Below are positions 9,518 to 16,171 of a stretch of 40,784 nucleotides of DNA, piece after piece. Position 1 is the stretch's first letter; the number at the start of each line of letters is the position of its first letter. The position numbers and the translations under genes were made by a program. The DNA lies in NCBI GenBank assembly GCA_029259935.1, contig JAJDEH010000310.1:1-40784 (forward strand). Reading direction: 5' to 3'. The stretch comes from Planctomycetota bacterium. GTDB lineage: Bacteria > Planctomycetota > Planctomycetia > Pirellulales > Pirellulaceae. The notes beneath the pieces are model-generated. The model was not told the origin of the DNA, searched no databases, and saw nothing but the letters and a program-made list of their open reading frames with translations.

Positions 9518-10843
9518 CTATTTACGACGTGATGGCCTGCCGCGATTCTTGGCACCAGGCCTGCCACCCGACGACTTGGCCGGCCCGCGTGATGCTTCGC
9601 CGCGTTGCTTGGGCTTCGAGCGCCGGCGTGGTCCAGAGGGTTGCGACCGGGATTCCTCGGCAGCCGGCCGCTGCACTTTAGGTGCTTCGCCCGGCTTGCC
9701 TCGGGGCATCTGCCGTACGTCCACCGCTTGGCGAATTAGCTTTTCAATTCGCGTCAAGTACAGTCTTTCATCGGCGCTGCAAAATGAGATCGATTCGCCT
9801 TCCGCGCCTGCGCGAGCCGTACGGCCGATGCGATGCACGTAAATCTCCGGAATCTCCGGCAGGTCGTAATTGATAACATGCGAAACACCCGCCATGTGCA
9901 AGCCTCGCGCCGCCACGTCGGTGGCGACCAGGACCGGAGGGCTCGCCGACGAGAACCTTTCCAACGCATTCTGCCGTGCGTTCTGGCTCTTGTTGCCGTG
10001 AATTGCCAGCGCCTGAATCCGCGCTTGATTCAGATATCGAACCACGCGGTCCACGCCACGCTTGGTACGACAGAACACGAGATGACGGTCGCCATCCACG
10101 CTGCGCAGAAAACGGACCAGCGTCGCCGACTTCTGCGACTTTTCCACAAACGCCACGGTTTGCTTGATCTTGTCGGGAGTCGATGCGACAGGCGTAGCCT
10201 GCACTGTCTTGGGCTTGTCCAGCCATTGCGACGCCAGCTTCCGAATCTGTTCGGGCATGGTGGCTGAAAACATCAGCGTCTGGCGATCGTCTGGCACGTT
10301 CCTCACGATCTTCCTCAAATCGTGAATGAAGCCCATGTCGAGCATTTGATCGGCTTCATCCAGCACCAGTATTTCGACATCGTGCAATTTCACGTGTCCC
10401 TGATTCATCAGATCCAGCAGCCTGCCGGGAGTCGCAATCACGACATCCGTTCCCGCGCGCAACGCGTTGACCTGGGGTTTCTGGCTGACGCCTCCATAGA
10501 TCACGGTCTGCCGCAATTCAGTGCCACTCCCGTAGGTGGCGAAACTCTGATGGACTTGATTCGCTAATTCACGTGTCGGCGTTAGCACCAACGACCTAAT
10601 CGGGCGGCGCCGTTGCGGGCGGTTCTTGTGGTGGTTGGGCGCGCGCTGGGGCAACAGGTGATGCAGCGTCGGCAGCGCAAAAGCCGCCGTCTTGCCGGTC
10701 CCGGTTTGGGCGCATCCCAACACATCGTGGCCAGCCAGAACCAGGGGAATAGCCGCTATCTGTATTGGGGTGGCGGTCGAGTAGCCCTGGCGCGTCACGG
10801 CGCGCAGCAACTTGGGGCTCAGCCCCATTTCATCAAAATTCAT
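9518..10843 (-). CDS. DEAD-box ATP-dependent RNA helicase, RhlE-like
   Basis: All core motifs are visible in the 441-residue protein: Q motif (FDEMGLSP to PIQ), motif I AQTGTGKT, Ia PTRELANQ, Ib TPGRLLDL, II DEAD, III SAT, IV LVFCRTK, V ATDVAARGL and VI HRIGRTARAG. The C-terminal tail from about residue 370 is rich in Arg, Lys, Pro and Gly, as in RhlE-type helicases, and probably binds RNA. The enzyme should unwind short RNA duplexes with ATP, in ribosome assembly or in mRNA turnover with a degradosome; the exact substrate cannot be read from sequence. The ATG at 10843 follows an AAAGA-rich leader. It appears to be a single-gene unit. Confidence 0.92.
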   Translation of the reverse strand: MNFDEMGLSPKLLRAVTRQGYSTATPIQIAAIPLVLAGHDVLGCAQTGTGKTAAFALPTLHHLLPQRAPNHHKNRPQRRRPIRSLVLTPTRELANQVHQSFATYGSGTELRQTVIYGGVSQKPQVNALRAGTDVVIATPGRLLDLMNQGHVKLHDVEILVLDEADQMLDMGFIHDLRKIVRNVPDDRQTLMFSATMPEQIRKLASQWLDKPKTVQATPVASTPDKIKQTVAFVEKSQKSATLVRFLRSVDGDRHLVFCRTKRGVDRVVRYLNQARIQALAIHGNKSQNARQNALERFSSASPPVLVATDVAARGLHMAGVSHVINYDLPEIPEIYVHRIGRTARAGAEGESISFCSADERLYLTRIEKLIRQAVDVRQMPRGKPGEAPKVQRPAAEESRSQPSGPRRRSKPKQRGEASRGPAKSSGGRPGAKNRGRPSRRK

Positions 10844-11456
10844 TCGTCATCTTTCTTTAGGACAGCAAGTTGCCGACCGGCTGACGCAGGTACAATTCCT
10901 GACGCGGTCGAACTAGGGGTTCGCCCTGAATAGAAGATGACTCAGAGATTGGCTGAGAAGTCGACCACACAGAACGATTCGCCGGCCGCCACAGCGGGGG
11001 GCGAAAGCAGGGGCAAGGTCATCCAATCGCGACCGAACACAGATGTCCCGCAACCATGGAAAGTGACGGGAAGACCAACTGGTCGAAAGTGAGTAAACGT
11101 CGGCAAGCTGGTAGTCGGCCGCCGGTATCGCCCCCTGGTAGGGAATACCCCAGAATAACGAAAATGGGTCGTTTGTCAATTCCAACGCGTCGCGCTTGGC
11201 CAGATCTTGCGGGAAGGCCAGCCCAAATACCAAAGATCATCCAACCTGCCGGACGGCAGCGAAATCAACAGAGTTGACAGCGTGACGGGGGCAAATACAC
11301 TGATGGCTGCCAACAATTAAGTGACCACACTGCCCCCCCGCCACAAATTCCATGTGGATTTTTTATCCTGCTGGAGTGGTTTCGGTCGATCCTTAGCGAG
11401 CCTCCGAAACCTAATCACCCCTTACCCGGCGGAATAACTCCGCGTAGGACGGACTC
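10844..11456. other. Intergenic region without a supported gene
   Basis: These 613 nt contain the divergent promoters of the helicase and desaturase genes. A minus-strand frame at 10913-11233 has a partly protein-like translation (DPFSLFWGIPYQGAIPAADY) but no usual start and no recognised family. It may be a decayed gene. I see no RNA gene. Confidence 0.4.
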
Positions 11457-12422
11457 TTGTTCCAACTTCGCAATCGTGCCGACCTGCGCACCATTTTGTG
11501 GGTCGCGTTGGCCGTGACCCTGGTATGCCTTCAATACGCTTGGCCCCAACTGGTCCTCTACCTGTGTCCCATCAGTTGCTACTTGGCGACCGCTTGTGGG
11601 GTGATTGCCCACAACCATAACCATCGACCGACTTTCGTTGGACGACGGATCAATAATGGCTTTGGGCATTTGCTCACCGTCTTCTATGGCTACCCCACAC
11701 TGATGTGGATTCCCACTCACAACTTGAACCATCATCATTTCACCAATCGGCCTGGCGACGCGACCATCACTTGGCGCTACACCAACAAGCACAACCTGCT
11801 GCAGATTCTGCTCTACCCTTTTATCTCGGGGTATTTTCAGAGCCAACCGATCAAGAAGTACATCAGCCGCGCCAAGACGAATAACCGAAGCCTCTATTCG
11901 CGGATCGTGTTTCAGTACGTCTTCTGGATCGGTGTCTACTCGGTCATGTTGCTGCTGGCTGCCGTGCTGCACCACCGCCAGCAGTTGGGATTGGGGCTGT
12001 ACGTCTGGTTCTTTTCCCTGATCCTGCCGGCGATTTGTTCGGCAACGATAATTATGGTCTTCAACTATATCCAACACGTGCATGCCGATGCCTGGTCGGA
12101 ATGCGATCACTCACGCAATTTCACGGGCAAGGTGTTCAATTTCCTATTCTTCAATAACGGATTTCACACCGTACATCATGAGCATCCCGGCCTGCATTGG
12201 AGCGTGCTGCCCGACGCCCACGCGGAAGTCGCGGATCAGATCAATCCGCAACTGAACGAACGAAGCGTGTGTTGGTTCCTGACGCGACAGTACATTCTAG
12301 CGTTGCTGATTCCGTCGTTGGGCACGAAGCAGATCGGTCTCTCGCCCGACCAAGTTCCCGTCTCGAATGTCGCGGCCTCGAATGCCGCCGGCGACGAGCA
12401 CGAAGAGACCGCCCGCGTGTAG
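11457..12422 (+). CDS. Membrane fatty-acid desaturase family protein
   Basis: The 321-residue protein carries the three histidine clusters of membrane di-iron desaturases: HNHNH (residues 52-56), HNLNHHH (88-94) and HTVHHEH (237-243), with further His at HVHAD near residue 208. Hydrophobic segments lie at about 12-50, 68-86, 150-172 and 180-204. It should insert double bonds, or hydroxyl groups, into acyl chains in the membrane; substrate and position are unknown. A TAG lies 9 nt upstream in frame, so TTG at 11457 is the only reasonable start. AGGA 7 nt before it supports this choice. The stop codon overlaps the base of a strong hairpin. Confidence 0.85.
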   Translation: MFQLRNRADLRTILWVALAVTLVCLQYAWPQLVLYLCPISCYLATACGVIAHNHNHRPTFVGRRINNGFGHLLTVFYGYPTLMWIPTHNLNHHHFTNRPGDATITWRYTNKHNLLQILLYPFISGYFQSQPIKKYISRAKTNNRSLYSRIVFQYVFWIGVYSVMLLLAAVLHHRQQLGLGLYVWFFSLILPAICSATIIMVFNYIQHVHADAWSECDHSRNFTGKVFNFLFFNNGFHTVHHEHPGLHWSVLPDAHAEVADQINPQLNERSVCWFLTRQYILALLIPSLGTKQIGLSPDQVPVSNVAASNAAGDEHEETARV

Positions 12423-12466
12423 GTTCACGCAAGTGGTGAGGCACTGTCGAGTGCCCGCCACGAACC
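12422..12466 (+). terminator. Strong hairpin at the desaturase stop codon, possible terminator
   Basis: GGCACT (12440-12445) pairs with AGTGCC (12450-12455) around a GTCG loop. GTGG (12433-12436) pairs with CCAC (12458-12461). GGTTC (12422-12426) pairs with GAACC (12462-12466), leaving a 6-nt bulge on the 5' side. No T-tract follows, so it is not a classical intrinsic terminator. It may protect the 3' end or be a dispersed repeat. Confidence 0.4.
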
Positions 12467-12572
12467 AAGTTACGCCGAATGTCAACTACTGCCTGACGAC
12501 CCGTCGCAGATTGATTTCGAATTGAGCGATCGTTTGCGAAGCCCGCGGCGACCGCCGCACGTTGTCATTCGC

Positions 12573-12728
12573 TCAACCCATACGCCGAGCCGCGCTGCGT
12601 GCCGAAGCAAACATACTCCAAACTTGCCCACCCAACACACCGCAGACAACGGATATGATCAAGAGAGTTCGCATGCTCAGACGAAGGCGATTGAAGCGAA
12701 AGCCTCTTTGACGTTGAGTGTGTCTCAT
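12573..12728 (-). pseudogene. Truncated 'RTLL' membrane-anchor stub, probable remnant
   Basis: A 51-codon frame reads MRHTQRQRGFRFNRLRLS followed by MRTLLIISVVCGVLGGQVW. This matches the pattern of many planctomycete proteins that start with an Arg-rich stretch, (R/S)xRTLL and one membrane helix, and that normally continue into a leucine-rich-repeat or other extracytoplasmic domain. Here a TGA follows RRMG, and the same frame then runs only another 31 codons before TAG with no recognisable domain. The downstream domain therefore seems lost. An ATG at 12848 would extend the N-terminus but without plausible content. It could alternatively be a genuine small membrane protein. Confidence 0.4.
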
Positions 12729-12938
12729 CGTAGAAGTCCAGGGTAGACAATGACGCGAGGCCAATAGGTCAGATACGGGTGAAGCACGAACATGGTTCAC
12801 GATAGCGACACCATCCTCGCCAGGGCCAATTCCAATTTCGTTCTTCACTCGACCACGACGTACTCCTCGACCACGACCTACTCGTAGCGGTTGGCCAGCC
12901 GCTCACATCCGATCGCCGCATTTGCAAAAACGTGGCGA

Positions 12939-13832
12939 CTACTTCTCTTTTGGCAAATCGGAGTCGCTGCCCCATTGCGACCAACCTCGCATGAACAACT
13001 TGACTTTGGGGTATCCGGCAAGTTCCAAAGCAAAGGCCTCGACCGAGGCTCGTCCGCCCGTCTGTCAGTAACAGACCGCCGCTTCGGATGGCTGGATTCC
13101 CTTCTCGCGAAACAGCGTTTTCAACCGCGCTTTCGTCTTAAAGCGTCCATCTTCCGCGAGGAGTTCCGTCCATTCCAACTGGGTGGAGCCAGGAATTCGA
13201 CCGCTTGCAAACTCGCGGTCGCTACGAGTATCGACCACTCGGACTCCGTCCGACTTCAGCGACTTCTTGAGCGATTCGATTTCCGCCAGCCGATCCGTCT
13301 GAAACTTGGGTTGAAACGACGTTGTCTTGACTTGGGGCGTTGTCGTTTCGGTGGGCAGATCGGCACCGGCCCATAGATCCCAGTTGCCGTTCAGCAGAGA
13401 AGCCTCTTTCACGCCAACATATTTCAGCAACCACCAGATGCGCGCCGCATCCGTGAGCCGGCCTCCATAAACGACGACTTGCGACTTGGATGTGATTCCC
13501 AGTGATCCGATCTTCGCCGCCCACTTTTTCCGGTCCCGCAGGCCACCGTCCGCGAATGCAAGGTCCTTCCAATCCCCGACATCCACACGCAGTGCCCCGG
13601 GAATGTGCCCCTGACGATACTGCTCGGGTGAACGCACATCGAGTATCCGTAAATCCGGATCGTTCAGCCGTTTCTGTAACTGGGCCGGTTCAACGAGCAT
13701 TTGGTTATCTCGTTTCGGCTCGGCCGCTCGCAGTGGTCCTGGGCTACAGATGGACGCGAGGCAAAGCAACGCCGTGCCTATCAACACGCAACGCTTGGCC
13801 GACGCAGGTCTAGATTCCGTAAGTGACTTCAT
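12939..13832 (-). CDS. Secreted two-domain rhodanese (thiosulfate sulfurtransferase type) with in-frame TGA at the catalytic Cys; candidate selenoprotein
   Basis: Read conventionally, the gene stops at TGA (13065-13067) after 255 codons. Read through, it gives 297 residues ending at TAG (12939-12941). A signal peptide (hydrophobic residues 15-29, then LRAAEP) implies export. Domain 1 (about 46-160: ILDVRSPEQYRQGHIPGA) has no Cys at its active-site loop (VVVYGGRLTDAARIWW), as is usual for the inactive half. Domain 2 (about 185-297: VVDTRSDREFASGRIPGS) reads AAVCY, TGA, then QTGGRASVEAF and RGWSQWG. This matches the family pattern YCQ(S/T)GGRAS with TGA replacing the catalytic Cys. Terminating there would leave no catalytic residue. 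Sec insertion fits best; a TGC/TGT-to-TGA mutation or sequencing error remains possible. Confidence 0.72.
13036..13049 (-). promoter_or_regulatory. Candidate bacterial SECIS apical hairpin in the rhodanese gene
   Basis: On the coding strand GCCTC-GGTC-GAGGC forms a perfect 5-bp stem with a 4-nt loop. The loop begins 20 nt after the TGA, inside the 16-37 nt window known for bacterial SECIS elements, and has G at its first positions as required. GGUC also occurs in the apical loop of the E. coli fdhF element. The stem encodes conserved residues (ASVEA), so part of the palindrome could be chance. Confidence 0.5.
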
Positions 13833-13835
13833 TTC

Positions 13836-13847
13836 AGGAATATTCCT
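13836..13847 (-). promoter_or_regulatory. 12-bp perfect palindrome over the rhodanese ribosome-binding site
   Basis: AGGAATATTCCT lies 3 nt upstream of the rhodanese ATG, and its distal arm contains most of the AAGGA sequence. It could be an operator, or a small hairpin hiding the ribosome-binding site. It may also be chance. Confidence 0.3.
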
Positions 13848-13980
13848 TATTTTTTGGATGAGCCGCCAGGACCATCATCCCACGGAATGAAACTCGGATC
13901 AACAAGATCAACCTGCGGCAAGATTGGCCCGGTATCGCCGAATACCGAATAGTGTCACGTCACCTCGCTGAGGAATTGCC

Positions 13981-14376
13981 ATGTTCACGCTCAGTCCGCC
14001 TGCCATCGCGATGGCAGTTGGTGTTATTGCCTTCATCGCCCTGATGATGTTGCTGATCTCTCCTCGCGACACGCTGCGGGGCGTGGGCGAATTCTTTGAC
14101 TGGACTATTTTTCGTCGGCTGTTGCGTTCGGTGCGGCGGTCCGGCCGGTTTTCGCTAATGACACTTGTCGTAGTGACAGCCGTGTTGCCGCCGATCCTAG
14201 CGCTGTTCGTTAGGATTAGCGGACTGTTTGCATTACCCGATGTTGCGCTAATGCTGCTCGGCGCGTTATGGGTGGCCGCAGTTCTCGTGCCGCTGATCTA
14301 CTGGTTTTTTGGCGACGCGTTCGGCCGCGGTCCACGAGAGCAGTGGCGCAAGTACCTTGATGACGATCCTCGTTGA
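13981..14376 (+). CDS. Small membrane protein, unknown function
   Basis: The 131-residue protein starts at an ATG preceded by GAGGA about 6 nt upstream. It has three to four hydrophobic segments (about 8-27, 57-78 and 84-108). A basic RRSGRFSLMTLVVVTA stretch at about 51-66 recalls the Arg-rich 'RFSLRTLL' anchors of planctomycetes. The C-terminus is charged (GPREQWRKYLDDDPR). No catalytic motif is seen. It is divergent from the rhodanese gene and convergent with the DUF4340 gene, so context gives no function. Confidence 0.65.
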   Translation: MFTLSPPAIAMAVGVIAFIALMMLLISPRDTLRGVGEFFDWTIFRRLLRSVRRSGRFSLMTLVVVTAVLPPILALFVRISGLFALPDVALMLLGALWVAAVLVPLIYWFFGDAFGRGPREQWRKYLDDDPR

Positions 14377-14414
14377 CGATGCGAGGTTGACTATGCGAGC
14401 CGTAGGAAGGGCCT

Positions 14415-15971
14415 TCATTCCTTCTTCTTTAAACCTTCGCGCTCCAGCTTGCGGAATGCGTCAATGCCGAAGCCGACATCCGCGGCGGAGTCCATTTCCT
14501 TGATAATGTCAGAACGGTTGAGCCGGATGCTTTTGTAAACGTCGTCGGAAATGACGTAGTACCAGGGGCCAAAACGGCCGTTCAATTCCCGGACACGGAC
14601 CCGCGCCGCGTTCAATTTCTTACGCCAGTTCTCCCGCGCTAGTTTATTTTCATTCTCTATGCGTTCACGCTCCTTCTTGATTTGCGCACGTTTGGCTTCT
14701 TCGCCGATCTTGTCTTTTTCCTTCTTTCCTTTATCTTTCTTTCCCTTATCTTTGTCCGCGTCCGGCTGGTCGCCGCTTGCCTCTTCGGGCAGTTCGGGCA
14801 GCGCCTGGAGTTGTGGCTCGGCGGACACTTTCTCGTCGACTTGTGCTGTCAGCAGCAAATAGCGTCGTGTCGCGCCGGTCCTGGGATCGGTCCCGGCTGG
14901 ATTTCCAAAACGCAGCACATATTCAACACCGGCTTGGTCGCGGACCAAAACTTCTCCACTGCTGGAAACCAGCCGGCCATTTGGATCCAGGAAACAGCCC
15001 AGGCTCCCAAGCGATCGCCGCATTTCCGGATCCTTGAGCAACTCGCGATCCGCCTCCAAATCTCCAGACAATGTTACAGGCTTGGGCACGACGTCCACGA
15101 TAGTCAATCCGGCCAGAGCTTGACGAAGAGCGCCCAGCCTCGCCTTGTCAAGTTCCTCCAGTCCGCCTAGCCGGCTGGTGATCGGTTGGTTTTTACTGTT
15201 GTAGATTATCAACTGCTCTAAGTTCCACTCGTTGTTGTCATCCACGCTGACGGTCGCTTTCATCTGCGGCCTTGACGTCGCTTCCAGTTTGCCGTCTTTC
15301 GTTTTGGAAACCTTAATGAGATAGTCGTCGAGCATGACTTCACGGACTTGCCGCGGGTCGATCCGCAGCAGATCTTCGGTGATCCAGTCTTGAAAGTCGG
15401 TGGAAAGTTCGTTGACGTCCACCTCGGCGATGAAAACTTCGTCCTTTCCCGACTCGCGGACGTATCTCTTGTCGCGCTCTCCCTTGACAAGATCTCCGAT
15501 AACCAAAGCCGCGAGTTCCTTTCCTTGGGCGTCCTTCATCTTGACCAACGTTCCAATACCCGTTTGACCTACCTTGACTTTCTCTTGCTCCGGCTCAATC
15601 ACGCCGAAATCGGCGTGATTCAGCGTGCTGCCGTCAATGGAAGGCACCGTGGCATCCTTGATAAGGTTTCCTAACAGAGTGGCCGCCCGCTTCATTTGCT
15701 CTTCGGCATCGGCCGGATAGTTGCCATTCCTCGGAAGACACCAGCCGCCCTTGGTCCGCTCGACTTTGAACGTCGTGATGGCCGCAAGGTCTTCATCGAT
15801 TCGGACAATCTCCAGACTAGCGGCGTCGGATGGGTTCAAATCCTCGAAAATCGGCTTGCCAACCCCGGTGGCAACTGCAATCACCGTCGGCCAGGGGTAG
15901 GTCCACATGGCGACGATGGTCAGCATGACGGCGGCGATGCCATAGATCCCGGTCTTGATCCACTCACTCAT
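14415..15971 (-). CDS. DUF4340-domain membrane-anchored protein of a Gld-like exporter
   Basis: The 518-residue protein has one N-terminal membrane helix (about 8-28). A periplasmic DUF4340-type region follows, with the recurring elements TTFKVERTKGGWCLP, ALVIGDLVKGERDKRYVR and DWITEDLLRIDPRQVREVML. Residues about 395-450 are a Lys/Glu/Asp-rich segment likely to form a coiled coil. The start is supported by AGGAG 8 nt upstream. DUF4340 genes often sit beside GldF/GldG-like ABC permease genes, and that fusion gene lies 200 nt upstream here. Together they suggest an ABC exporter with a large periplasmic module whose substrate is unknown. A dispersed hairpin repeat occupies the spacer. Confidence 0.85.
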   Translation of the reverse strand: MSEWIKTGIYGIAAVMLTIVAMWTYPWPTVIAVATGVGKPIFEDLNPSDAASLEIVRIDEDLAAITTFKVERTKGGWCLPRNGNYPADAEEQMKRAATLLGNLIKDATVPSIDGSTLNHADFGVIEPEQEKVKVGQTGIGTLVKMKDAQGKELAALVIGDLVKGERDKRYVRESGKDEVFIAEVDVNELSTDFQDWITEDLLRIDPRQVREVMLDDYLIKVSKTKDGKLEATSRPQMKATVSVDDNNEWNLEQLIIYNSKNQPITSRLGGLEELDKARLGALRQALAGLTIVDVVPKPVTLSGDLEADRELLKDPEMRRSLGSLGCFLDPNGRLVSSSGEVLVRDQAGVEYVLRFGNPAGTDPRTGATRRYLLLTAQVDEKVSAEPQLQALPELPEEASGDQPDADKDKGKKDKGKKEKDKIGEEAKRAQIKKERERIENENKLARENWRKKLNAARVRVRELNGRFGPWYYVISDDVYKSIRLNRSDIIKEMDSAADVGFGIDAFRKLEREGLKKKE

Positions 15972-16060
15972 CCACGCTTCTCCTACTTATGATCCGCCTA
16001 GTTTCTTGGCCGAATTCATGATTGACAAGGCAGCGCAATGCCACCCGAGTTGCACAGCTT

Positions 16061-16157
16061 CTAACGAGGCAGTGCCTCAGACCATACGAGCTACCGCTCG
16101 GGCTTGAAAACCCGCTCCCGCTGGTCGCTAAACTCGACTCAAGTGCAACAACTTTCA
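16061..16157 (-). repeat. Single copy of a dispersed two-hairpin repeat
   Basis: On the minus strand this reads AGCGACCAGCGGGAGCGGG, then hairpin CGAGC-GGTA-GCTCG (16087-16100), then hairpin GAGGC-ACT-GCCTC (16066-16078). It is the same repeat as the three tandem copies at 36937-37263, with changed loops and intact stems. It lies between two operon genes and is probably transcribed. Confidence 0.75.
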
Positions 16158-16171
16158 TCCACTAAGTAACC

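Noticed and set aside
10913..11233. 106-codon minus-strand frame between helicase and desaturase
   Set aside because: It begins with TTG, lacks a ribosome-binding site and recognisable family, and another frame overlaps with equal length; kept only as a possible relic.
11415..12110. 231-codon minus-strand frame opposite the desaturase
   Set aside because: The plus strand has all three histidine boxes in order, so this is its antisense shadow.
12939..13067. Frameshift rather than TGA recoding in the rhodanese
   Set aside because: The continuation is in the same frame with no shift needed, and a single codon accounts for the interruption.
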